Of a stretch of DNA of 64,000 bases, positions 1 through 13,740 are shown piece by piece. The translations under genes were made by a program, and so were the position numbers. The notes under the pieces are model-generated. The model did no database searches. It was not told the origin of the DNA and saw only the letters and a program-made list of their open reading frames with translations. The stretch lies in contig JANPYM010000010.1 of NCBI GenBank assembly GCA_025890175.1, forward strand, positions 2,253,115 to 2,317,114, written 5' to 3'. This DNA is from Ciborinia camelliae (taxonomy: Eukaryota; Ascomycota; Leotiomycetes; Helotiales; Sclerotiniaceae). Positions within the stretch are counted from its first letter, which is position 1; each line of letters opens with the position of its first letter.

Positions 1-3000
1 TTTTTTTATTATAAAAAAAAAAAAAAAAAAAAAAGTTATTATAAAAAATAAAAAAAAAATTATTTTGAAAAATAATATTTTTATTTAAAACATTTTTTTT
101 TATTTTTTAAAAAAAGTTTAGGTTTTTAGAAAATTAAATTTTAAATTGTTTTTTGATAATAATTAATAGGAAAAATAATTTTTCTGAATTGGAATTTTTA
201 AAAATTGAATTTTTTAAATTTTTTTGTTTATTTTTAAAAATTTTTAGTTTTTAGATTATTTGTTTTATTTTAATTTTTTATAATTTTTTAAATATTAAAT
301 AATTAATATATATTTTTTTTTTTAAAAATATAAAATTTATTAATTTTTTTAGTGATATGGGTATAAATATAAATAAAAATATTATTATTTAATAAATAAT
401 TAATTATTTTTTTTTTAAAATCTTAATTTTTTAATCCTATTTTATTTTTTAATAAAAGTTTATTATTAAATATTTATTTTTTATTATTAATTAACAATAA
501 TTTCTTATTTAAACTTTATATTTTTTATAAATTTTAATAATATATTATTAAAAGAAATTAATATATATATAATTTATTTTATTAATTTTTAAAATTTTTT
601 TTTAATAACGATTTGAATATTATTAGTAAAAATAATTCTTTTTTATTTAAAATTATTTAATAACAATAAAAAAAAGATAAATTTTTTTAACAATATAACA
701 ATATAAATAAATAAATATTTTTATTTATATATTTTCTTTTTTGAATATAATTTTATTATTAATTAATTAATAAATTTTAGCTTTTAATTATTAGATTTTG
801 TAATAATATACAAATTTTTATAATTGTTTTAGTTTACAATATTTTTATAATAATATACAAATTATTTAAGATTGTTTTTATTTATAATATTTTTATGGTG
901 ATATATAAATTATTTAAAATTATTTTTATTTATAATATTTTTATAATAATATATAAATTATTTAAGATTATTTTTATTTATAATATATTTATTTGTTTTT
1001 ATTAATATTATATTAATAATACTTTTTTTATTAAAATAATTATTTAAAATTATATTTAAATTTTGAAAATTTTTTTTTAATTCCTATATATTTTTAAATA
1101 AAATATAATTTTTTTATTAAATTAAATATTATATTTCTTTTTTTTTTTTTTTGATATATTAAAATTTTTTTTATTTTGTATTTTAGTTTTTTTTTTATTT
1201 TTTTGGATAACAATAGATTAATAGTATTTTTTTTTTTTTATTAAAATTTTAATAAAAAAATATAAAATATATTATATATTTTGTAAATAAAAAATAATTT
1301 TAATTTGTATAATTATTTATTTAAAGTAATATTAATAATTATAAATAACCCTATAAATCGTTTTAAATTTTTTTTTTTGGATTTTAATTGTTTAATATTT
1401 TTTGTATTAAATATTATTAAGTTATTAATATTAAATTACTAATATTCTACTACAATATTTTTTTAGATTTTTTTTATAATTGTTTTTTATCAAAATTTTT
1501 TAAACTTTTTTTGTTTTTTTATTAAAGTTTTGATTTTTTTATAAATTATTAACGTTTTCTTTTTTATATTAACATTTTCATTAATATAATTAAATATAGG
1601 TTGAAAACTATATATTATTTTAAATAAAGTTTTTTTAATTATATTATATTAATTAATATTATATATAAATTTTGTTAAAAATAATAATAATATTTAATTA
1701 TTTTATTTCCAATTTAAATAATATATAATATAATATATAAAATTTTGATTTTATTATTTAATTTATTTATTAATTTGAAAATAAAATATTATTAATAATT
1801 TTTGATAAATACAAAAATAAAATATTAAGTTTTTTTAAAAATGATTTACAAATTACAATTTTTTATTTAAAATAATATTTTTCAATATATTAAAATCTTT
1901 AAATATATATATAAATAATATTTTTATTAATTTGAATAAATTAATAATTTTAATTATAAATATATATTTTATTAATTTTATAAATTTATTAATTATTATA
2001 AAAATTATATTGTAAATATATTTTTTAATTTTTGAAAAAAATAAATTTATAATAAAATTTATAATTATTTTTTTTTAAAATTTTATAAAAAAAAATATTT
2101 TTAATTTATTATATAATTAATAATATTTTATTATTAAATATTAATATATTATATAAATTTTAATATATTCTTTAATATTTTTTTTTATACTTTATTAAAA
2201 ATATTTTTTTTTTAATATTTTTAATATTTTTTTTATATTCCAATATTTTTCTATTAAATCATTATAATAAACCTTTAAGATTTTTGTTTTTATAACAAAA
2301 TCTAATAATACAAAAATAATCTTATTATAAATAATCATTTTTTTAATATTTATTTATTATAATAAAATATTTTTAATAAATTTTTATTTTTATTTAATAT
2401 ATTTTTTATTTTTTATAAATTTATTATATTTTTATAATTATAATAAAATATTTTTTATAAATTTTAATATAATATTTAATATTCTTTTATTTTTAATTAT
2501 AATATTAATTATTTAATAAAATATTAATTATTTATAATTAATTTTTGTTAATAATTTTTTTAAATTATAAAAAAAAAAATAATTTTTTTTTTTTAAAAAA
2601 ATTTATAATATTTTATAAAAATATTTGTTTTATATTTAAATAATAATATATTTTAATTAAAATTATTATATTTTTTAATTTATTTTTTAATATTAAAAAT
2701 ATTTGTTATTATTTTTTAGATTATTAAAATAATTTAATTATCTTAATAATCTATTCGTTAAATTTGATTTCCTAATTTTATATTTAATTTTGAAATTATA
2801 TATAATAAATATTTTAATTCATTTAATTTATCTATCATTAAACTTTTTTTTAATTATAAAATATTAAAAACTATTATAATTTATTTTTATAATAATAATA
2901 TAATAATTATTCACAATATAATATTACTATTTACAAAATATAATATATATTACTAATAATTCCTAATTATAAATTATATAATATTATTTTAAAAAATTAA

Positions 3001-6000
3001 AATAATATTATTTTGCAAAATTTAATTTTTTAAAATAAAATATTATAAAATACTATTATAATAATTTTCCTAAATCAAATTCTTTTTTAAATAATTAAAA
3101 AAATATATATTTTAAAACAAATTTTGATACATTTATTTTGATTATTATTTTAAATTTTAATTAAAAATATTATAATATTAATATAATAATAAATATTATT
3201 TTTAATATTTTGAAAAATATTTATATCTCCATACCCTATACAAAAATATTTATAACCTTTTTTTTTTTAATTTTTTTAAATAATATTATTATTCTATTAA
3301 TTATTTTTGAATATTTTTTAATAAATTATTAATAAAAATTTATAAAATTTAAAAAAACTTAAATTTTTTTTAGGATATTAAAAATAAATTATTTAATAAT
3401 AATTTTAATTTTATTAAATTTTATAATAACATTATTATCTAATATTATAAATTTTAGAAATTCGATTTTTTTGTTATTAAATATATATTTTTTAAATTTT
3501 GTATAAAATTTGTAAATAATTAGTTTTTCAAATATTTAATAAATATTATTAATATATTATTAAATATTTATCAAATAAATTAATATATTGTTAAAATATA
3601 TTATATATATAATATTTATTAATTTTGTAAAAATTTAATTAATATAAATTTGAAAAATAATAAAAATATTTATAAAACTAAAAAATATAATTAAATATTT
3701 AAATTGTTTATAATAAATATAGAATATTGTTTTTTATTTGTTTTTTATTTAAATTTAAATTTAATAATATATATTTTTTAAATTTAATTTAATAAAAATA
3801 ATATTTTTTTATAATTAATCAAAAAATTTATTAATTAAAAATAAAAATATCTAATTCTTTTTAATAATTTAATTTAACTTTTTATAATTAATGTATAATT
3901 AATAACTTTTATTCTTTTTTAAAACAAATATAATCGAGACCCTAACAAAACTTATTAAACAATAAATTTATTTTTTTAATTAATATTTTTCTAAATATTT
4001 TTTTAAAACTAATAATTTTTTTTTTAAAAAAATATATATTAAATTCCATAAAAAAAAAATATTTAATTTTAATTTAATTCAATATTTTATTAAATAATAA
4101 TTAAATAATAATTTACTTTCCTTTTTTAAAAAAATCTGTTTCAAATTTTTATATTTATTTAAAATACCAAAAACTTTCAAAATAAAAATCCTATACCCCG
4201 TTTATATTATTTTGAAATTAAATATTTAACTTAATTATAAAATTAAAATTTATATCCTTTTACTTATTTCCTAATAAACTTTTTGTATCAAAATAATCTC
4301 AATAAATTCTAGGTTGGATCGAAAACGAAATTCTGTTAATTACTAATTAATCTTAAAATTCATTGTTTTCAATTATAAAAAACCCAAAATTGTATTTATA
4401 TAGAAAAAATTCAAAATAACTAAAATAAATTAATAAATATATATCTTTTTATTTTTTAATATATTTATTGTTTTTATGGCGAATTAGTGGTTTTTATAGG
4501 TGGGGATGTAAGTCTTTAATATAGATATTAGAGGTGTGTTTTTTTTTGATATAGATTTTTAATTCTATTTAATATATTTATTTTATTAAATTATATTAGT
4601 TTAAATGTTTAAATTAATAAAATAGCAAAATATTGTTGATTAATATTTTGATTTGAATATGGTGATAATAATAATAATGATATATTTTTCTTTATTTAAA
4701 TCTAAAATTACAAAAATATTTAAAATAATTATTAAATCTTATTATTTTTTTATTGATATATTTTGTTATTTTTTTATTAAAAAGATTTAACGTTTTTTTG
4801 TTAATATAAATTTATTTTTTTTTTGGGATAATTTTTTTTAAAATACTTTTTTTAATAATATTAATATTTAGGTGGATTTTTATAAGTAATAGTGTAATAG
4901 TTTATTTGTTAGTATTAATAATATTTTATTAATTTTTTTTAATATTTTTAATATTAGATTTTTTTTATTAATTGGTTTTTTTATATAAATTTTTGATTTA
5001 GTTTTATTTTAATTTTAATAAATTTTATTAATATAATGTTTTTATTATTTTTTTGTGGTTTATAAAAAAATTATATGGGGTTTAAATAATATAATAAAAT
5101 ATTATATGTTTTTTTGAGTCGATAATTTATAATATTAATAAAACAATATATTTGATTAATATTTTTTAATTTATATATTTGTTTTATAAATTTTTTTTGA
5201 ATTTTAGGTTATTAAAAAAATTTAAATATTTTTTTGTTTATGTTAGAACAAAAATCAATAAATAATTATTTGTAATATATATTATTTGTTTTATATTTTA
5301 TATATTTTTTTAAATTATTTAAATAAAAAATAAAATTATTTATATTTTATTTTAGGTGTTATTTAATTTTTAATATTTAAATAATTATTATATATTATTA
5401 ATTTTTTTTATTTAAAATTATATTATATATATATTTTTTAAATTTCGTTTATATAATATTGTTTAATTAAATTATATTAATAAATTAATGTTATATTATT
5501 AAAAAACGTTTTTCAAAATATTATATTATATAATTTATTTTTTGGATATTAATAAAAAAATAATATTTGTTATTATTTTTAAATATTATTTTAATTTAAA
5601 AAAAAAATTTTTTTGTTTAAAAAATATTTGTTTTTTTGTATTAGAATAATTTTTGAAATTTTAAAGATCTAATATTTAATCCAAAATAAATAAATATTAT
5701 ATTATAGAAAAACATTAAAATTCCAATTGTTTTTTATATTTAATTAAACCAAATTATAATTTTATTTATAATTTTTATATTATTTGTTATATTTTATATT
5801 TATTATTTTAAAATATTACAAGGGTTTTTTTTTAAAATATTTTCGAATTTTAAAAAAAAACTTATTTCTCATTAATATATTTTAAATTCGTTAATAATAT
5901 TATTTTGTATATCATCGATTTCGATATTTTGCTAAATAAATATAAAGATATTTTTTATATCTAATATTATTTTAAATATTATTAATTTAATTAACAAATT

Positions 6001-6204
6001 GTTTTTTGGATTAAATAAAAAAAATTGTTAAGATAAAAAATGTAAGAAATTAATTAGATTAATATTGATTTAAAGATTTTTTATTATTTTTTAAATAGAA
6101 TTTTTATTATTTTTTTAAATAATTGATAGTATATTGTTAATTATTATTTTAACAAAAATGTTTTATCTAATATAAAGTTTTACATATTTTTAAAACCTTT
6201 TTTG
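1..6204. other. AT-rich sequence with no identifiable feature
   Basis: Extreme A/T sequence without intact ORFs. I could not align any part of it to a known transposon family by eye. It presumably holds RIP-degraded repeats like the neighbouring DNA, but that is inference. Confidence 0.6.
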
Positions 6205-6342
6205 TGTTAGGGTGTGCGGATCTATAGGGTAAATTTATATTGATCTATTTGATAGGGTTTATATAGTAGAACAACTATTTTAGAACAATTTGAAATACTT
6301 TATACTTTTGTGGTGCAATAATAAAGTTGTTTACTTTTAATA
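6205..6342 (+). repeat. 5' LTR of the TRIM-like element
   Basis: 138 bp, starting TGTTAGGG and ending TTTTAATA, which is the mutated form of CTTCTAACA in the other LTR. Its last ~40 bases resemble the 5' half of a tRNA-Arg(UCU). Confidence 0.87.
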
Positions 6343-6542
6343 TTGTATTCCAAATTAATTAATCAATATGTTTTAAAATCAGTTTTTAACGAGGATATAT
6401 CATTTCAAATCTTTTAAATTAATTTCTAATTAGTTCAATTGTAATTATAAATGTTTTTTATTATTATCATGTAAGCTTATCCTTGATTGGATCGGTGGTC
6501 CAAGGGTCTGAACCAGGGGGTTTAGGTTAAGATGGGGGTAAG

Positions 6543-6680
6543 TGTCAAGATGTGCGGATCTATAGGGTGGATTTACACTGATTCATTTGATAGGGTTTAT
6601 ATAATAAAACAATTATTCCAAAACAATTTAGAATATTCTATGCTTTTGTGGTGTAATGGTAAAGTTGTTTACTTCTAACA
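6543..6680 (+). repeat. 3' LTR of the TRIM-like element
   Basis: 138 bp, starting TGTCAAG and ending CTTCTAACA. Ungapped match to the 5' LTR with transition-only differences. It directly follows a purine-rich tract and is followed by the TTTTG target duplication. Confidence 0.87.
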
Positions 6681-9600
6681 TTTTGTTTAATTATAGAAAT
6701 TTGTTTTTGTATATATCAAATAATTTAAAAATTAAACATTACATTAAAAATTTGCTATCGATTAATGTCAAACGCTAACGATTGCCGGCACACTAGCTTT
6801 AAGCCTGAATTCTATATTCAAATATCTTTTTTGTTTTTATTATCTTTGGATTCGTAACAATTTTACTTAATAAATTCGAAAAAATAATTAATTCAAAAAC
6901 TTTTGTATAATACTAATTCAAAAAATTCAAAAAATACAAATATTTTTTATTATTTTTAATATTTTCAATATTTTTTAATTATATTTTTAATATTTTTAAT
7001 ATTTTTAATTATATTTTTAAATATCTTTTGAAAATAAAATAAACTTTTGAATTATATAAAATATAAAGCAAAATACTAATTATATTAAAATATATACTAA
7101 ACAAAATATTAATATAATATAATATTAATATTAATATTAAATCAATACTATAAATACAAAATATTAATATAATATTAATTTAATATTAATATAATATTAA
7201 TATAATACAATTTTAATATTAAATCAATTATCTTTTAATATAAATTAAACTAAAATACTTTAATATAAGATATAATACTATACCATTCATTATAAATAAT
7301 ATAATTATATAAATATAACATTTAAAAATCTAATTTTATATACTCAATTAAATTTAATCTCAAAAATGTAGGTTTTAAGGTTTAGTATTTATAATTAAAT
7401 TAAATTTAAATTATAATTCAATTAAAGTTTAATAAAATAAATTAAAAAATTAATTAAAAATCTTAAAGATAAATAAATATTATAAATAATTAATTAATTA
7501 TAAATCAAAAATTTATATATATATACAAATATATTAATATTATATATATATAATTAAAATCCTTGTTATATATATATATATAAAATTTTAAATATAAATA
7601 AAAAATCGATATTAATATTATATATAATATAAAAATTAATACAATTTATAAATATATTAAAATCAATTAAGTTTATCAAAATAATTATTAAATTTTGATA
7701 ACAAATTGATTTATTAAATGTAATCCTAATATGTTATATAATTTTTTCAAAATTGAATTTTTTTGATATATTATTTTTAATATCAAATAAAATTAAAATT
7801 CGAATTGAAATCCTAATTAGATAATCGAATTTAAGTTTGGGATTTAATTCGAAATGTATTTCAAAGTTGTATTTGATAATAAAGGTTATAATTTTAATTG
7901 ATTTGATTAAATAGATTTTGATTTGTTTTTAAAATGTTTTTGATAAAAATAAAATATACAATTGCAATTTAATTGATTTATAATATAAATTTGATAAAAT
8001 CGATTTATTAAAATCGATTTTTCAAATTTAATATATATATATTAACACCAAACAATATAATTTATTACAAATTCGAATTTTAGATATATATAGAAAATAT
8101 ATGTTAATGATACAAAATATTTAATTAATTAATATATATTTTTTATTATAAATAAATTAAATATTAAAAAATAATAATAATTATATTATATATTTATATA
8201 TAATATATAAAATAATATTATTGCAATATAAAATCAAAAATCAGAATTAAAATAAAAATACTTTAATATATTGTTTTTTCCAATTGAAATTTGAACAAAA
8301 AATCGATTTTTTTTAATATAGCATTTCAAATTCTAAAAAAACCCTATACGATTCGAATAATCATATTAAATACATATTCACATAATGTTTATGTAATTCG
8401 TACTATCATACTATATATTTAATTATACCTTATATAATTAAATAAATATATAATTTATTAATCCTTTAATTAATTAATTAATATATTTAATTAAATAAAT
8501 AAATTATATAATTAATTAAGAGATAGGTATTATATATTTAATTAAAATACAACAAATAAATTATAAAATCTGATATTAAATAGAAATATATTATTTTTTG
8601 ATTTATTATAATGATAAGGTTGTAATGCAATAAAAAGATTGTATATAATTATTAGATTTACGATAAAGAAATTGTATATTTATAATTACAAAATTGAAAT
8701 TTGTGATATAATGAAAAGATTGTATTGTAATGATCAAAAAATATTTTTTAATGTTAAGATTAAAAAAATAAAAAAAAATAAATTGAATTAATTTTATTTA
8801 TAAAAAAACAAATTTTTATTTATTATATATATTTATATTTTAAAAATTATTTTATAAAACAAAATATTTTTTATTTATAAAAATTTATATTTTTGGATTC
8901 TATAAATTCTTATAAAGTTTTAAATTTTATTTTTTATATTTTTTTTTAAATACAAATTTGATTTTTGATATAATTTATATTTTCTTTTTTTTATATTAAT
9001 CAATTTTATTTTGATTTATATAATTATATATTTATTATAAATAATAATAAAAATGATAATAATTTTTTATTAAAACAATTTTTTATTTTCGATTAAAATA
9101 ATTATATTATTTGATTTTAATAAATTGAAATCTAATTTTATAAAAATAAATCTTTTGTAATTATTAAAAAGATTTAAAAATAATATTATTAAATTTTATA
9201 TATAATAAAATTTTTTATAAAACTTTTTGAATAGATTATAATTATTATTAATATTTTTATAATAAATAATAATATTATATTAATTAAAATAAAAAGCATT
9301 GTATTAAAAGAATTTTATAATTTTAAAAAAATTGATTTTTATAGTAAATTTGAAATTAAAATGAAAAATTTTTTATTTATTTATATTAATGAGGATAATA
9401 AAAACATTATTAAGAAATATAATATTTTTAATAAAATTTGAGAATATTTATAATAAAAATATATTTGATTTAATAAATTTATAAAATTAATATTAATTTA
9501 TAATATTAATATTTTTAATTTTATTAATTACAAATTTTAATATATAAATAATATAAAAATTAAAATTATTTGAAATAAATTTAAAAATTATTATTGTAAA

Positions 9601-12286
9601 TTATTTGTTATTGTATTTAAATTTAAAAATATGTAAAGTAATATATTATTATATTAAATTTTTATTAATATATTTTTAGTGAAATACGGTATTACGATTT
9701 AAATTTTTCGAATTTAAATTATTATTTTTATTGTTAAAAAAATCCAGGTTTTTTATAAAATTAATTATAATCGAAAAAAAGAATAAATTTATATTATATA
9801 TAATCAAAATTATAAAGGCTAAAATATAATTTAATTGTAGTATAATTATATATATTTTAAATTTTATTTTAATATCAAATTATTATTTGTAAAATATTTT
9901 TATTATAATAATCTTATTTATTTTATTTATAATTATTTTTTTTAAAATAAAATTATAATATATAAATCAAAATTTTAATATAATAAAAAAAAATATTATT
10001 TAATTGAAAATATAAGGATTTTAAAATTTTTAAAAATTTAAAAAATTTAAAAAATTAAAAATACAAAGATTATATTAATACAATTTATTATAATAAATTA
10101 AATCTTTTTTTTAATTTTAATAATAATTTTAAATTTAATATTAAATTAAAATTTGTTTTATTTATAAAAAAAGTTATTAATAAAATATTATTATTTATTT
10201 AGATTATAAATATAATTATATTTTTAAATATAATTAATAATTGTAATTTATTTAAAGAAAAATTGATATATATTAAATGTATATTTATACAAATTGAAAA
10301 CAGAATATTATTTGTTAAATATATTAGAATTATTAAGATAATTTGTTAAAATGATTTAAATAGTTTATTTTCAAATATTTTATATATATTTGATTTTGAA
10401 ATTAATTTGTTATTAAAATAAAAAGTTTGTTATAATAATAAATTAATTGAATTATTTAATTTTATAAATATAAATTTAAAAAAAAAAAAAAAAAATTATT
10501 TATATAAAATAAAAAAATAAATTTTATATTATAAAATATATTATTAAAAAATTTAGGGAATATATATTTATTTCGATAATATTTATTAATTATTAATTAA
10601 AATAGAAAAATATTGTTAAAATATTAATTAATATTTTTTATTATAATTTAAATATTATAAATTTAAATAAATTAAAAATTAATAATATAATAATTAAAAA
10701 TTAATATTAATTTTATTCTTTTATATATTAACATTTAAATTATTTTAAATTTAAAATTATTAAGAATTTTTATAAAATAATTATTTTAAAATAAAAAATT
10801 AAGATTTGAAATAATAAAAAATTATACGAAATCTATAATATTATTAAAATAAAAAATAAAATTAATAAAATATTAATAAAGTATATAGATAAAATGTTTA
10901 TATTAATCTTTTTTGATATTATAAATTTATTTTTAATATTTTTTAAAAATTATAAACAATTAATTGAAGCAAATATTTTTGTAATTAATATTAATTAAAA
11001 ATATAGTAATAAAAAAATTGTAATAATTTAAAAAAAATAAAGAATTATAAATTAAAAAAAAATTAAAAATTTGTAAATTAAATAATATTTTTAAATTTAA
11101 AAAAGTTATAAAGAGTTAAAGAAAAAAAAATAATATTTAATTATAATATATAATAATAATAATATTGTATCAAAATAAATTAATCAAATAAAGTATTTAA
11201 ATATTAAAAAAGAAAATATATATAAATATAATAAATATTAATATATTAATAGAATTTTAGGATAAGATTTTAAAAATAATAATTTATATTTATAATAAAG
11301 TTGTAAAAAGTTTAAGGTTAAAAAATGTTGTTATATTATTAGAAAAGGTTTATATAAAAAAAAAGGTTTAATATTAATTATATTTATATTTGGGGGAATA
11401 AATATTATATTTATATAAATTTGAAAATATTATTAATTTATAATTAATATAATAAATTAATAAATAAATAAAAAATTGATATTTTTATAAATTATATATT
11501 AATAAATGTTTAATTAAAAATATATATTTTAGATTTAGGTTATATTTAATGTTTTAATGTTTTTAATATAAATAAAATAATTAAAAAAAAAACGATTAAT
11601 TTATAGATTTGAAAATTGTTATTAGGATTGTAAAAAATATTAAATGTTATTTTTAATAAAAGGTTATATAGGCGGTTTAAGAAAAAGATTATTATAGATT
11701 ATTTGTAAAATATAGGGTTATTTATAATATTATAATCTTTTAATTTCGAGATTTATAAATAAATATTATTTGTATTGTTATTAAGGCTTATAATTAAGAT
11801 CTTTGTTTAGACAATAAGGATTAAAACGAAGGTTTTTATTTTCAACGAAAATCGAAAAGGAAATATTGTATAAATAAATAATAACAAAGATTTTGAATTA
11901 AAATTTTTAAAATTAAACAATGAAGCAAATATTAAAATAAAAATTTCAATTAATAATATATTAGTTATTTTTATTTTTAGAAATAATAATAAAGATTTGT
12001 TATCTTAATATTTTATAAAATTTTAAAAACAAAAATAAGATATTATTAATTATAATAATAAAAATAAAAAATTGATTAAAATTTATTAATTAATAATTAT
12101 TAAAATTAAAATAAAAAATTAAATAAAAAAAAATATTAAAATTATATATTTTATAATTATTATTTTTTTTATATTTAATTTAATAATTAAGATTTTTATT
12201 ATATTAACTTTTATTACAATTCTAAAAATTAATTAATTTAATAATAAAGAAATATAATTTATATATTTTATATAGAAAATATTTGA
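6681..12286. other. AT-rich sequence, probably eroded repeats
   Basis: No intact gene. Long A/T runs with a few residual C/G. Around 11.3 kb a short reading resembles a Cys-rich zinc knuckle (KKCCYIIRKGLYKKKG), which would fit the gag end of the copia relic downstream, but this is weak. Nothing else was recognisable by eye. Confidence 0.5.
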
Positions 12287-12516
12287 TATTTTTGTTTTAT
12301 AGATATATAAAACAATAATAAAGAATTTGAAAAATAAAAGAAATTGAAAAATTATTATTAAAAAAAAAATTAATTTGTTAATTGTTAATAAAATCTACAA
12401 ATTTTTATTTTTGTTTTATAGATATATAAAACAATAATAAAGAATTTGAAAAATAAAAGAAATTGAAAAATTATTATTAAAAAAAAAATTAATTTGTTAA
12501 TTGTTAATAAAATCTA
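12287..12516. repeat. Perfect 111-bp tandem duplication, period 119 bp
   Basis: 12,287-12,397 and 12,406-12,516 are identical over 111 bp and separated by 8 bp. The offset of 119 is not a multiple of three, so the duplication shifts the frame of the copia relic it lies in. Perfect identity inside heavily mutated DNA implies it arose after RIP, or is an assembly artefact. Confidence 0.9.
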
Positions 12517-13357
12517 AAAAAAATTTGTATAATTAAAAAAAATAAATTTAGTTTTAATTAAATAAATATTTAATATTAAAATTAAATCAAATAGATTTTT
12601 CGAATATTTTAAAATAAAATTTGTTGTTTAAAATTTTAATTAAATTTTTAATAAAAGTTTTATAAAGATTTTTGTATTAATTATTCAATTCGATATTTTT
12701 CAATTATTTTTAATAATTATTATAAAAGAAAATCTTTATTATTATTAATTTAATATTAAAAATATTTTTATTAAAATATTTTTTTATAAATAAATTTTTT
12801 TGTAATTATTTAAAAGAATTTTTATACAAAAAGGATATATTTTATAATTATTATAAAATTTTTATAAATTTAAATAAATTAATCAGGATTAAATGTTATT
12901 ATTAAAAAAGAAAATATTGTTTTAGGGATTTAAACAAAGTTTAATTAATTTATGTTTTTATATTAATATTGGTAAAAAATTATATTTTTTAATATTTGTT
13001 AATAATATTATATATATATTTAAAAATCTTAATAATATTAATTAGTTTTTCAATTAATTTTTTATATATTTTAAAATAAAGAATTTTGATAAAATTTTTT
13101 TTTTTTTAAATATTCAGATTATTTGTAATTGATTAAATCACTTAATCATTTTTAATTAAAAATAGTTTTTTGATATAATACTTAAAAAATTTAAAATTAA
13201 AAATAAAATAAAAAAGATAAAAAAGATTTTTATTATAAATTATATTTATTTTTAATTTTTAATAAAAAATAATAAAAAAATTGATATTAAAAAATATTAA
13301 TAAATTATTGATATTTTTATACATTTAATTATTTATATTAAATCAAACATTAATTAC
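12422..13357 (+). pseudogene. RIP-degraded Ty1/copia reverse transcriptase / RNase H start
   Basis: Read in the frame starting at 12,422, the sequence follows a copia polyprotein (RVT_2) in order. First comes a block like 'W..AI..EI.SL..N.TW' (12,440-12,530). Next is 'KWVFxIKxKSNG..ERFKxRFVVRGFNQ', seen as IFNIKIKSNRFFEYFKIKFV (12,560-12,645). Then come 'DIKTAF' seen as NIKNIF (about 12,736-12,760), 'LYGLKQSP' (about 12,870) and the catalytic YVDD box seen as FVNN at 12,995-13,006 (GAT to AAT). It continues with 'FKIKDF....FFLNIQI' and ends at 13,357 in 'HLTIYTRSDINYA', seen as HLIIYIKSNINYE. Stops are almost all TAG/TAA at Gln/Trp positions, as RIP predicts. The remaining RNase H is cut off by the GC-rich hairpin island. 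Gag and integrase are not clearly seen upstream. Confidence 0.85.
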
Positions 13358-13360
13358 GAG

Positions 13361-13510
13361 CTTTGCCTCCGGCCCCTCGGTGCCGGGAAAAACGATTCGC
13401 CTCGCTGCGCTCGTCGAATCATTTTTCAGGGCACCTTAGGACCTACAGCGCAGCTCGTCTGCCGGAGGCTATCAGATACCTAATCTGGTAATATTGAAGC
13501 TATTCGCGAG
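13361..13510. other. GC-rich nested-palindrome island
   Basis: A sharply bounded GC-rich segment within AT-rich DNA. The inner hairpin pairs 13,379-13,399 with 13,415-13,435 (GGTGCC...ATTCG against CGAAT...GGCACC, few mismatches) around a 15-nt GC-rich loop. An outer inverted repeat pairs GCCTCCGGC (13,365-13,373) with GCCGGAGGC (13,461-13,469). It starts where the copia frame stops. It is not eroded by RIP, so it probably arrived after RIP or is too short to be a RIP target. Identity unknown. Confidence 0.75.
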
Positions 13511-13724
13511 ATAAAATAATTAATAAAATAATTAATAAAATAATTAATAAAATAATTAATAAAATAATTAATAAAATAATTAATAAAATAATTAATAAAA
13601 TAATTAATAAAATAATTAATAAAATAATTAATAAAATAATTAATAAAATAATTAATAAAATAATTAATAAAATAATTAATAAAATAATTAATAAAATAAT
13701 TAATAAAATAATTAATAAAATAAA
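13511..13724. repeat. 12-bp tandem repeat (AAAATAATTAAT)n
   Basis: About 17 near-perfect copies of a 12-mer directly after the GC-rich hairpin island. Confidence 0.95.
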
Positions 13725-13740
13725 TATTTTTTTATTTATA

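Larger units (their letters stand above)
6205..6680 (+). mobile_element. TRIM-like miniature LTR retrotransposon with TSD TTTTG
   Basis: A 476-bp element. Two 138-bp direct repeats flank a 200-bp internal segment. The repeats align without gaps and all mismatches I see are transitions. The element starts TGTTAG and ends CTAACA, and is bounded on both sides by the same five bases TTTTG (6,200-6,204 and 6,681-6,685). A purine-rich run, AAGATGGGGGTAAG, abuts the right repeat at 6,529-6,542 where a polypurine tract would sit, so the + strand is sense. It has no coding capacity, as expected of terminal-repeat retrotransposons in miniature. It is much less eroded than the surrounding DNA. Confidence 0.88.
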
